A DNA stretch of 64,000 nucleotides from Caryophanales bacterium UBA5603 (lineage in GTDB: Bacteria; Bacillota_I; Bacilli_A; Izemoplasmatales; Hujiaoplasmataceae), in assembly GCA_002424815.1 (NCBI GenBank), contig DILB01000010.1, positions 12,523 through 76,522 of the forward strand, given 5' to 3'. A model generated the notes under the pieces. That model had not been told where the DNA came from. It worked only from the letters and a program-made list of their open reading frames with translations, and did no database searches. A program made the translations under genes and the position numbers. Numbering within the stretch: the stretch's first letter is position 1; the number at the start of each line of letters is the position of its first letter. Below, piece by piece: positions 45,409 to 54,600 of the stretch.

Positions 45409-45874
45409 TCAAAACGTGAATGGCTTTTTCTAATATCTTTTGATCAGATTCATTGAAGCGATTCAAGATAGGTGAATCAAGATCAAGGACGCCATAGAGT
45501 TGATCATTCTTGATAATTGGGATGACTATTTCTGAAAGTGAGGCTTCATCACAAACAATATGTCCCGCAAATTGATGAGTGTCAGGTACGACAATGGTTT
45601 TTCTGCTTTGCGCTGCTGTACCACAAACGCCTTTACCTAATTCGATGGTTGTACAGGCTGGGAGTCCTTGAAATGGACCTAGATAAAGTTTTTTACCATC
45701 AAACAAATAAAAGCCCGCCCAATTGACATCATCAAAAAAATACTTGACGATGGCAGCGAAATTGGCCAGATTAGTTAATGGATTTTCAGAGAAATGAATA
45801 TAACCCTGAATGTTTTCAAGGAAATACGCATAGAGTTGCGTTTGATCTAATTGCTTCTGAAGAGGCTTAAACAT
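45392..45874 (-). CDS. msrC: Free methionine-(R)-sulfoxide reductase, GAF type
   Basis: A 160-residue GAF-domain enzyme reducing free Met-R-sulfoxide. The three family cysteines are present: C74 (GLPACTTI), C84 (GKGVCGTA) and C108 (GHIVCDEAS). WAGFYL near 52-57 and SEIVIPI near 112-120 also fit. Start ATG 45874 has GGTG six bases upstream; the GTG at 45883 would lie in that site. It reads away from thiI, with overlapping divergent promoters between them. Confidence 0.92.
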   Translation of the reverse strand: MFKPLQKQLDQTQLYAYFLENIQGYIHFSENPLTNLANFAAIVKYFFDDVNWAGFYLFDGKKLYLGPFQGLPACTTIELGKGVCGTAAQSRKTIVVPDTHQFAGHIVCDEASLSEIVIPIIKNDQLYGVLDLDSPILNRFNESDQKILEKAIHVLIDNLR

Positions 45875-45890
45875 TTTTATCACCGCTTCA

Positions 45891-45919
45891 ATTATATAAA
45901 ATTTACCTGTATTTCACAA
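45891..45919 (-). promoter_or_regulatory. Promoter of msrC
   Basis: On the minus strand, TTGTGA (45914-45919) and TATAAT (45891-45896), spacer 17. Confidence 0.6.
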
Positions 45920-45929
45920 GAAATATGAT
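45902..45929 (+). promoter_or_regulatory. Possible promoter of thiI
   Basis: TTTACC at 45902-45907 and TATGAT at 45924-45929, spacer 16, overlapping the divergent msrC promoter. Confidence 0.4.
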
Positions 45930-45964
45930 AAAATAGATAATGAATTTGAAAAGAGGATATATTA

Positions 45965-47191
45965 ATGTATGAACATATTTTGGTTCGCTATGGCGACCTG
46001 ACTTTAAAAGGAAAAAATCGTCACTTATTCATTAAAAAAGTCAATGAATTGATTAAAGCAAAAGTCACGAGTCTTGATGTCTCGTTGGACATTCGTCATG
46101 ATCGAGTTTATATTGATTTGAAAGATACTCCCAAAGAAACGGTCATTCAATGTTTAAATCGGGTGTCCGGTCTTTATTCTTATAGTCTCATTTCTAAATG
46201 TCCTATCGATCTTGATAAGATTGCTGAAATTGCGACGCAAATGATCCTTGATAAGACCCAAGGACAACCAACAAGCTTTAAAGTAGAAACAAAAAGAGCT
46301 GACAAAAATTATCCTCTGACTAGTCAGCAAGTCTCGCCAATCATTGCCGGAAAGATACTTAGGCAGATGACGAATCTTACCGTTGATGTTCATCAACCTG
46401 ATTTAACACTTAACGTGGAAATCCGAGATGATGGCGCTTATCTATTCATTGATCAAATTAAGGGGATGGGTGGATTTCCGGTTGGAATTGGTGGAAAAGC
46501 GGTTTTAATGTTATCAGGAGGAATTGATTCTCCGGTTGCGGGCTATCTTGCCATGAAACAAGGAATCGAAATCGAATGTATTCATTTTGAGTCCACTCCG
46601 ATGACATCCATCGAATCCGTACAAAAAACGATTGATCTCGTTGAAAAGATGGCTTTATTCGCTCCTGATAATAAAATTAAACTGCATCTCGTTCCTTTTG
46701 AACAGATTCACTCAACCATTAATATTCATGTAACTGATCCATATTTAATTACAATTTTAAGACGTATGATGTATCGTGTCGCGGAGAGAATTATGATACA
46801 ATCGAAATCGCTCGCGATTATCAACGGTGAGTCAATTGGTCAGGTTGCTTCTCAAACGCTTGAGAGTATGCAATGTGTCAACGATGTCACGAAAGCTTTA
46901 GTTATTCGTCCTTTGGCGACTTATGATAAACATGATATCATGAAGATTGCGCGTGACATTGAAACGATGGATATTTCAACGCGTCCATTTGAGGATTGCT
47001 GCACAGTATATTTACCGCAAAACCCCGCAATTCGACCCCAAATTCGTTTTGCAGATGCTTTTGAGACAAATTTTGATTATAAAAAATTAATTGAAGAGGC
47101 TGTGTTACATACAAAAACAATAACCGTCGATGCTTATAACCATACTGACATTCTTGGTAAAGGACTGACTGTGGAGGAAAGCTTGTCATGA
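45965..47191 (+). CDS. thiI: tRNA 4-thiouridine synthase ThiI
   Basis: A 408-residue enzyme that adenylates U8 of tRNA for sulfur insertion. There is an N-terminal ferredoxin-like domain (YEHILVRYGDLTLKGKNR), then a THUMP domain to about 165. The PP-loop ATPase carries LMLSGGIDSPVAGYL near 183-197. The C-terminal rhodanese domain of the enteric form is absent, as in Firmicutes, where a dedicated desulfurase supplies sulfur. Its stop overlaps the next ATG (ATGA). Confidence 0.95.
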   Translation: MYEHILVRYGDLTLKGKNRHLFIKKVNELIKAKVTSLDVSLDIRHDRVYIDLKDTPKETVIQCLNRVSGLYSYSLISKCPIDLDKIAEIATQMILDKTQGQPTSFKVETKRADKNYPLTSQQVSPIIAGKILRQMTNLTVDVHQPDLTLNVEIRDDGAYLFIDQIKGMGGFPVGIGGKAVLMLSGGIDSPVAGYLAMKQGIEIECIHFESTPMTSIESVQKTIDLVEKMALFAPDNKIKLHLVPFEQIHSTINIHVTDPYLITILRRMMYRVAERIMIQSKSLAIINGESIGQVASQTLESMQCVNDVTKALVIRPLATYDKHDIMKIARDIETMDISTRPFEDCCTVYLPQNPAIRPQIRFADAFETNFDYKKLIEEAVLHTKTITVDAYNHTDILGKGLTVEESLS

Positions 47192-47730
47192 AAACCTTAG
47201 AAACTATTAGGCTTCAATTACGTAATTGGCAATTAGAAGATGCCCCGCAGATGTTTGAATATGCTAAACTACCGTCGGTTGGTCCCAATGCAGGATGGGC
47301 TCCTCATCAATCGATGGAAGAATCGGAAATGATTATCAAACGTTTCATCGAACAAAATGATTGTTGGGCGATTGTTTTAAAAAGTGAAAACAAAGTGATT
47401 GGTTCAATCGGACTCCATCGCAGGACTGATCTTTCGGGAGCTTTTGTAACAGAATTAGGTTATGTTCTTTCAACACCCTATGAGGGCAATGGGTATATGA
47501 CTGAAGCCGCTCAAGCTGTGATTACTCATGCTTTTGAAGAGTTAAATATCCCGTTAATTAAATGTTATCATTTCATTGGTAATAGAAAATCAGAACGGGT
47601 CATTCAAAAGTGTGGTTTTATTTACGATCAGCAAATGGTTTATAAAACGGTTGCGACGGGTGAAAAAATATCTAAAAGTTATCATTTAAATAAAAAAGAA
47701 TATGAAAAGAGAAGAGGGAAGAATTTATGA
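47188..47730 (+). CDS. GNAT acetyltransferase, RimJ/RimL type
   Basis: A 180-residue GCN5-related acetyltransferase. It begins with the typical RLQLRNWQLEDA, and the acetyl-CoA-binding segment is VLSTPYEGNGYMTEAAQAV (near 91-109), followed by NRKSERVIQKCGF. The substrate is unknown; an N-terminal amino group of a protein or a small molecule is possible. It is coupled to thiI and pepF by ATGA overlaps on both sides. Confidence 0.88.
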   Translation: MKTLETIRLQLRNWQLEDAPQMFEYAKLPSVGPNAGWAPHQSMEESEMIIKRFIEQNDCWAIVLKSENKVIGSIGLHRRTDLSGAFVTELGYVLSTPYEGNGYMTEAAQAVITHAFEELNIPLIKCYHFIGNRKSERVIQKCGFIYDQQMVYKTVATGEKISKSYHLNKKEYEKRRGKNL

Positions 47731-49487
47731 GTCACACATGGAATCTCGATAAATTGTATTTAGGTTTTGATGATCCGCAATTTGCATTTGATTTTGCTCG
47801 CTTGGAAGAAATTATCAAAGAGTATAATCGCTTTCAACCTCGTTTTGCATCTTATGAAAACAAAATTACTACGCTAAATGAATTTTTGAGATTGAACATT
47901 GAGTTTCAATTGCTTGTCGATAAACTATATCATTTTGCTTCTTTAAATCAATCGGTTGATTCGACGCATCAGCAAGCAATCAAATACATTACAACTTTCC
48001 AAATGAAATTCACAGAGTTAACCGCAACTGAAACCATTTTCAAAAAGTGGTTAAGAGATTTTCCAAACATCGAAGAAGCTATTGCAAGCGATAAATTACT
48101 TGAAGAACACCGTTTTCATCTTCTTGAAATCATTCATCATGCTCAATATATGCTTGATGAAAAAACGGAAATACTCATATCAAAACTTCGTCAATCTGGT
48201 TCTTCAGCATGGGGTCGCCTTCAATCTTTATTAACATCAACCATGGCCGTTCCTTATGAAGGGAAAGAAATAACTTTATCTGAAGTTCGTAACCTTGCGT
48301 ATCACCAAAGTGCTGATGTACGTAAAAAAGCTTATGAAGCTGAACTCGCTGCTTATAAAGCCATTGATAAATCGTTAGCCTTTGCGATCAATGGCATCAA
48401 AGGTGAAGTAAATACAATCTCAGAATTTCGCGGTTATGCTTCGCCTCTAGATCAAGCTTTAGTATTATCCAGAATGCAAGAAACCACTTTGAATACGATG
48501 CTTTCCGTCATGAAAGATTATCTACCAATGTTTAGAAACTATTTGAAACGGAAAGCACAATTACTTGGCCATAAAAACAGTCTTCCATTTTATGATCTTT
48601 TCGCACCAATTGGAACTATTTCCAGAACCTATACGATTAATGAAGCAAACGATTATATCCTCAAGAATTTTAAAACGTTTAATAACCGCCTGTATGAGAT
48701 GGCATATCGGGCTTTTAACGAAGGATGGGTCGATTACTTGCCTAAAAAAGGTAAAGTAGGTGGCGCTTTTTGCGCAAACCTTATCTCAATCAAAGAAAGT
48801 CGCGTTTTGACTAATTTTGATGGCGCTTTTGGTGATATCATCACACTTGCCCATGAACTAGGGCATGCCTATCATGGCGAAGCCATCTTCAAAGAATCAC
48901 CGCTTAATAGTGACTATACTATGCCAGTTGCGGAAACTGCTTCGACGTTTTGTGAAACCATTGTCAACAAAGCAGCCTTACGTGAGGCAAAATCGGATGA
49001 AGAAAAAATCTATCTTCTCGAATCATCCATTCAAGACTACACACAAGTTATCGTAGATATTATGAGTCGCTTCATTTTTGAAAAAACTGTTTTTGATGGA
49101 CGTAAAAAAACTGTATTTGATGAAAATGAATTAAAAGAAATTATGCTCGATGCTCAAAAACAGACTTATGGGGATGGTCTTGATCCTGACTTTTTACATC
49201 CTTATATGTGGGCGTGTAAAGGTCACTATTATAGCGGTGGACTCAGTTATTATAACTTCCCTTACGCCTTCGGTCTCTTGTTTGCGAAAGGTCTTTATGC
49301 CCGTTATTTGTCCAACAAGGAAGCTTTCGTAGCTGTCTATGATGATTTGCTTGCGGCGACCGGACAAATGTCTGTAGAAGATGTGGCAAAATTGGCTGGC
49401 ATCGACGTTACAAAGCCAGAATTTTGGATAGGATCTTTAGAAATCATCAAAGAAGATATCGATCTTTTCATGGAACTTACGAAATAG
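47727..49487 (+). CDS. pepF: Oligoendopeptidase F
   Basis: A 586-residue M3-family zinc metallopeptidase degrading peptides in the cytosol. The zinc site is HELGH at residues 376-380 with the downstream glutamate in the ETASTFCE segment. The N-terminal helical domain (WNLDKLYLGFDD) and the C-terminal YYNFPYAFGLLFAKGLY are typical. It is last of the thiI-GNAT-pepF unit. Confidence 0.95.
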   Translation: MSHTWNLDKLYLGFDDPQFAFDFARLEEIIKEYNRFQPRFASYENKITTLNEFLRLNIEFQLLVDKLYHFASLNQSVDSTHQQAIKYITTFQMKFTELTATETIFKKWLRDFPNIEEAIASDKLLEEHRFHLLEIIHHAQYMLDEKTEILISKLRQSGSSAWGRLQSLLTSTMAVPYEGKEITLSEVRNLAYHQSADVRKKAYEAELAAYKAIDKSLAFAINGIKGEVNTISEFRGYASPLDQALVLSRMQETTLNTMLSVMKDYLPMFRNYLKRKAQLLGHKNSLPFYDLFAPIGTISRTYTINEANDYILKNFKTFNNRLYEMAYRAFNEGWVDYLPKKGKVGGAFCANLISIKESRVLTNFDGAFGDIITLAHELGHAYHGEAIFKESPLNSDYTMPVAETASTFCETIVNKAALREAKSDEEKIYLLESSIQDYTQVIVDIMSRFIFEKTVFDGRKKTVFDENELKEIMLDAQKQTYGDGLDPDFLHPYMWACKGHYYSGGLSYYNFPYAFGLLFAKGLYARYLSNKEAFVAVYDDLLAATGQMSVEDVAKLAGIDVTKPEFWIGSLEIIKEDIDLFMELTK

Positions 49488-49522
49488 TAATTTTTTTCAT
49501 CTTTTTTCCAACAAAATCAAAG

Positions 49523-49565
49523 CCTCCTTGGTTTATTCAGTGTCAATGAATAAGGAGGTTTTTTT
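49523..49565 (+). terminator. Terminator hairpin that contains the next gene's Shine-Dalgarno
   Basis: CCTCC and TTATTCA (49523-49539) pair with TGAATAA and GGAGG (49547-49558), with a five-base bulge and a seven-base loop, and seven T follow directly. GGAGG at 49554-49558 is also the ribosome-binding site of the gene starting at 49566. The structure would end transcription of pepF and, in read-through mRNA, hide that site. Confidence 0.65.
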
Positions 49566-51437
49566 ATGAAAAAAATATTATATACCCTTTTTTCTTTATT
49601 TTTATTGTTTGGAATCATCGCATGTAATGAACGCTTGACGACGACTTATGAGCTACCTGCGGTAGACTCGGTAGGAAATTTTAAGAATTATGAACAATTA
49701 GAAGCTTACTTATCGCAGTTTTTCACAAAAGAAGATCAAGGCTATGTTTTAAAAAACGGTAGGTTCTTTTTCTCTGAAGCTTCCATCGCGGGAGCCATGA
49801 TGGAAGATTCAGCGACCGTTACCTCTTCATCTAACGCTTATTCACAAACAAACGTACAAGTGGAGGGTGTCGATGAAGCCGATATCGTTATCACCGATGG
49901 ACGATATATTTACATTGTCGCAATGAATCGTTTTGTGTTGATTGATGCTTTTTCATTAGAAATTTTATACTCTTTTCATCAAGAAAATCTTTATTTAAAC
50001 AATATGTATTTCACTGGAACCCGGGTTGTTTTAATGGGAAATGAGTATACTTACGACGAAACAGTTACAAAAGATTTTTATTACCGTTATCGGTATAATT
50101 ATGGTGTGAAAATTATTGTATTAGACATATCTGATGTCACAGATGTTGAAATTACAAAAGAAGTCTATTTCGACCAATCTTATTTGGCTGATAGTCGCAT
50201 GATTGAAGGTAACCTCTATTTAGTCATGAACAATTATTACATTAACTATGGATTTTCTGAGAACAATTTCGTTCCTACTTATGTAGACAGTTCCGTAGGT
50301 TCTTCCGCAATTCGTGTTTCCCCTGAAAATATTTATTATATGCCAAACGATAACTATTCATTATCATATTTATTGATTGCCTCATTTAATGTATTTGAAG
50401 ACAAAGAAGTGAATGTCGATGCTTACTTAGGGAGCACCTATCAACTTTATATGAGTTTAAATAATCTTTACACAGTCGTTTATCGTTATACTTATAATGT
50501 AACGACCGAAATGTATGAAAATTATACTTACATCATGCGTTTTGAAATTCAAGCTGGAAGATTGGTTTATGAAGCAATGGGTACTGTTTTTGGTTCACCT
50601 CTCAACCAATTCTCCATGGATGAGTATGACGGAACATTTAGGATTGCGACAACGGATTATATTTGGACACCCACGATGAGTGCAGTGACCAATCAACTTT
50701 ATATCCTGAATGCTGAAACTGAAGACAAAATGGAAGAAATTAGCGTATTAAGAGGACTTGGAAAACCGGGAGAAAGAATCTATGCGGTTCGTTTTAGTGG
50801 AACAACGGCTTATGTTGTAACATTTGTAAACACCGACCCACTTTATAAATTAGACCTATCCGACCCAACCAATCCTTCGATTACAGGAGAACTTTATGAA
50901 GAGGGCGTGAGTGATTATCTCCATCAAGTGAATGATGATTTAATGATTGGTGTGGGAAGATCATCAGAAACTGTCGGTGGATTTACTCGATTCACTGGCG
51001 TCAAGATTAGTTTATATGATACTTCTGGAAATACACCGGTTACTCTTGATACTTATTTCGCTGAAGGCGAATACAGTTATACACCCGTCACTTATGATCA
51101 TAAAATGTTTGTTTATTATCAACCCGAAGGTGCAGATTATTGGCTTTTAGCCATTCCAGTGTTCGAGTATGGCAATGATGGATCTTTGAATGGCTTCTAC
51201 TATCAACAAAATCTTTATGTCTTTAAGATTACTTTCGCTGGTGATTTGCAATACTTGACGAAGATTCCCGTCAATTTTAATAGTGGAAACTATGATTACT
51301 ATTACTATGATTATTTACTTCGCGGATTGTTTATTGGCGATTACGTCTATTCTATTTCTTATCATCAAATAAAAATGTATGATATCTCCAATGATTTTGC
51401 TTTCGTTAATGCAGTAAATTTCGCACCTGTAGAATAG
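49566..51437 (+). CDS. Beta-propeller lipoprotein
   Basis: A 623-residue lipoprotein with Cys20 (GIIAC). NVQVEGVDEADIVITDGRYIYIV near residues 98-120 is the signature of the secreted C-terminal beta-propeller family (Beta_propel, PF09826). Repeated hydrophobic strands with Asp/Tyr follow to the end. It has only a short TTT motif and no long Thr stalk. The function of the family is not established. I see no clear promoter in the 80-base gap; expression may need read-through of the hairpin that covers its RBS. Confidence 0.82.
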   Translation: MKKILYTLFSLFLLFGIIACNERLTTTYELPAVDSVGNFKNYEQLEAYLSQFFTKEDQGYVLKNGRFFFSEASIAGAMMEDSATVTSSSNAYSQTNVQVEGVDEADIVITDGRYIYIVAMNRFVLIDAFSLEILYSFHQENLYLNNMYFTGTRVVLMGNEYTYDETVTKDFYYRYRYNYGVKIIVLDISDVTDVEITKEVYFDQSYLADSRMIEGNLYLVMNNYYINYGFSENNFVPTYVDSSVGSSAIRVSPENIYYMPNDNYSLSYLLIASFNVFEDKEVNVDAYLGSTYQLYMSLNNLYTVVYRYTYNVTTEMYENYTYIMRFEIQAGRLVYEAMGTVFGSPLNQFSMDEYDGTFRIATTDYIWTPTMSAVTNQLYILNAETEDKMEEISVLRGLGKPGERIYAVRFSGTTAYVVTFVNTDPLYKLDLSDPTNPSITGELYEEGVSDYLHQVNDDLMIGVGRSSETVGGFTRFTGVKISLYDTSGNTPVTLDTYFAEGEYSYTPVTYDHKMFVYYQPEGADYWLLAIPVFEYGNDGSLNGFYYQQNLYVFKITFAGDLQYLTKIPVNFNSGNYDYYYYDYLLRGLFIGDYVYSISYHQIKMYDISNDFAFVNAVNFAPVE

Positions 51438-51458
51438 AAATATAATCACAAAAATTAA

Positions 51459-51485
51459 GATCGCCGAAATTTCGGCGGTCTTTTT
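51459..51485 (+). terminator. Terminator of the beta-propeller gene
   Basis: GATCGCCGAAA / TTTCGGCGGTC (one G-U pair) followed by five T. Confidence 0.85.
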
Positions 51486-51507
51486 AGTTAATAAAACTTA
51501 AATATGT

Positions 51508-51529
51508 ATCATATTCTTTAGAATGTGAT
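51508..51529. repeat. Inverted repeat upstream of the giant lipoprotein gene
   Basis: ATCATATTCT-TT-AGAATGTGAT, 9 of 10 positions paired. It lies after the terminator and upstream of a weak TATAGTTAAAAT -10 region, so it may be an operator. Confidence 0.35.
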
Positions 51530-51609
51530 ATGGATTTTTCAGGATATTGGTGCTATAGTTAAAATATACGATGATTACTATGCAAGAATTTCCAAAGGGG
51601 AGGATTTAT

Positions 51610-54600
51610 ATGAGAAAACGCATTTTGCTTGTCTTCTTCATGATTCTTACAACTTTTGCTCTTGCCGGATGTGATTGGTTTACGACTGCTCTGACGACGA
51701 CAACATCTGAAATCACTACCACAACGACAACTACTACTCCATCTTCAACCGATTCCACGGTGTCAACTAACCCATTATCCTTTACCATTTCATTTGAGGA
51801 AAATGGCGGTAGTGCTGTTGATGACATCACTCAAGAAAGCGGAAGTGCAGTTTTAGCACCTGCAGCGCCTTCTAGAACTGGCTATACATTTGTTGGCTGG
51901 TTTTCTGATGTGGCATTGACAACAGCTTATACTTTTGGAACAATGCCTTCGAGCAATTTAACGCTTTATGCAAAATGGCAGATTAATCAGTATACCATGA
52001 CCTTTAGTGTCGATGGTGGAACAACCGTTACAGCAATCACACAAGATTTTAATACCGCTGTGACACCTCCAACGACCACTAAAACAGGTTATACTTTTGT
52101 CAATTGGTACACCGAAGCGGCGTTGACGAATGTGTATACCTTTGGCAACATGCCAGCGCAAAATTTAACACTATATGCAAAATGGCAGATTAATCAGTAT
52201 ACCATGACCTTTAGTGTCGATGGTGGAACAACTGTAACAGCAATCACACAAGATTTTAATACGGCTGTGACAGCTCCAACGACCACAAAATTAGGTTATA
52301 CTTTTGTCAATTGGTACACCGAAGCAGCCTTGACGAATGTGTATACTTTTGGCAACATGCCAGCGCAAAATTTAACACTATATGCAAAATGGCAGATTAA
52401 TCAATATACCGTTACTTTCTATGATGATCAAGGAACGATTATAGAAACCCAATTGGTTAATTATGGTGAAAACGCCGTTGCCCCTGAGAATCCACAAAAA
52501 GTTGGCTTTATTTTCCAAGGGTGGGACGCTGAATTAACTAACATTACCGCGGCAAGAGAATTCCATCCGATTTTCTCTGGTCACTACCAACCACTTGTCG
52601 ATTTGATTATTTCTATGTGGGGTGAAGAACCGCCAACGCTAGTAGACATCGATCACACAATTGAAATTTTAATGTTTGTGATGGGATCTACAAGTGAAGA
52701 AGAAACATACACTTTGACAAATACAATGATGAGCATGTTACCAGATCTGATGTCTTATACGACTTTGATTGAATTCCAAACATGGTTTGCTTCATTACCA
52801 GCAGCGGGATTTGACAAAGATCAAATGATTCATATGATGGTTGCGGCTGTTTTAATGATGGTTAATGAAAATGTTAATGAGTTTAATGTTCAAAACTATT
52901 TAGATAACATTGCTTATTTCGAAAATGAAAAGAGTATTGCTGAAGCTGCACTCTTAGCAATTACTACAGAAGCCAATGCTTATTGTGAAACTTTGTTACC
53001 TGAACAAATTAGCATCTGTAAAAATTACTTTGATGTAAGAATGTTAGAAGTTCAACTTGAAAAAACATACAACGATAAATATTATAATGAAACCTGGTAT
53101 TTATATGGCGAAGATTTTAATTATAATCTTTACTATGGTCTTGAATGGTTGCTTTATGATTATTTTGTAAACAAGTACGATTATCAAGATAACGAATTTG
53201 CCGCCTATTTATGGTCTGAATATCAGGATAAGCTTGCTTTGCTTTCGGCTGAAGAATTGGCTATGTATCAACCGATTCTTGATGCCTATATTGCTTGGAA
53301 GACGGTTCAAATGTCGACTGCTCGTGATGCGGCTCATGCAGTAATGCCATTCTTTGATGGAGTTTTCCATGAACCAGTCATGTACCACATCGAAAATTAT
53401 TTTGTTTATCCATCCATTGATTTGTTCTATCAAATCCAATCATACGAATGGATGATTGACGAAGAAGTAAGATGGATGAATGAAGAAATTGAAAGACACG
53501 CAGTGATGGTTGAATTACGTGATTACCTCTGGACTGAAGCCGGAACCGCTAAATTAACCATTCTTGGGACAACGGTTTATGACATGCTTGCAGGTGTCAT
53601 TGAAGGATTTGATGCTGATACCTTCGATTTATTGTTTGGTTTATTAACTGGAACAATCGATCCATCATCTTTGGATATGTCAGCTGAAGCAATCACCGAT
53701 TACGCATTAAAAATCGCTGGAATTCTCAGACTATTCACACTGACAATCGATCAAAGTGATGTTGATAATTTAGTAGACCTTTCTATAGATCTGATAGCGA
53801 TTTTCATTAAAACTTCCGATATGACCGTTGAAGAGCAAGCCGAAATATTGTTAATGCTTGAAACGGCACTTCCATATTACCTTAATGCTGCAGGAGAAAT
53901 TTATTTTGAACTCATTGATTTGCTTGAAGGACTAACACCTGAAAAAGTTCAATTAGTATTAGATTTCATCAACTATATTCAAAATTCACAGATGGAACAA
54001 GATCCTTATTCATTGATTATTGAGCTATCGAAGTTAATTGATGCATTCTTGTATGATGGAACCTTTGATATTTCATTAATTATCGGTTATGTCATTGAAG
54101 GATACTATACCGTTGAAACTAGAGGTAATATAGATGTTGACCTAGTTGCAGCTGTTAAAGATGCCTTCATTGCATCCATCGATCAAATGATCCTTCTTGC
54201 GCATGATATTAAGGATTTTGATCCTGAAAACTTAAGCGTTGATGACATGATTAAAATGTATGAACTTCAACATCGTGCACAACATCTCTTCGAAGTTATT
54301 ATTTATGGAGATTTTTCAGACATTTTAGAACCTTACGATTATCTTGACGTCCATAACATGTTTGTTCGTTTGATTGACCCGTGGGGAGAAATGGATTACG
54401 AACAAGTAGAGGCATTAATTGATGTCATTATGACCACCTTTGGATTCGATTCTGAAATTCGCACACTCTTTACCATTATGTCAATTGTGGAATTAAGAGA
54501 GTTCGTCATCAATATCAATTCAATTGAGGATGTTCAAGAATTGTATTACATTATTTATAACATGGGTTATGACAATGAAACGATTGCTTCTATGTTGACA

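Noticed and set aside
51606..51830. Antisense Val-rich open frame opposite the giant lipoprotein start
   Set aside because: Same artefact of Thr-codon runs on the other strand.
51780..52580. Regularly spaced repeats as a CRISPR-like array
   Set aside because: Units are 207 bp, contiguous, in frame and encode known InlB-type B repeats.
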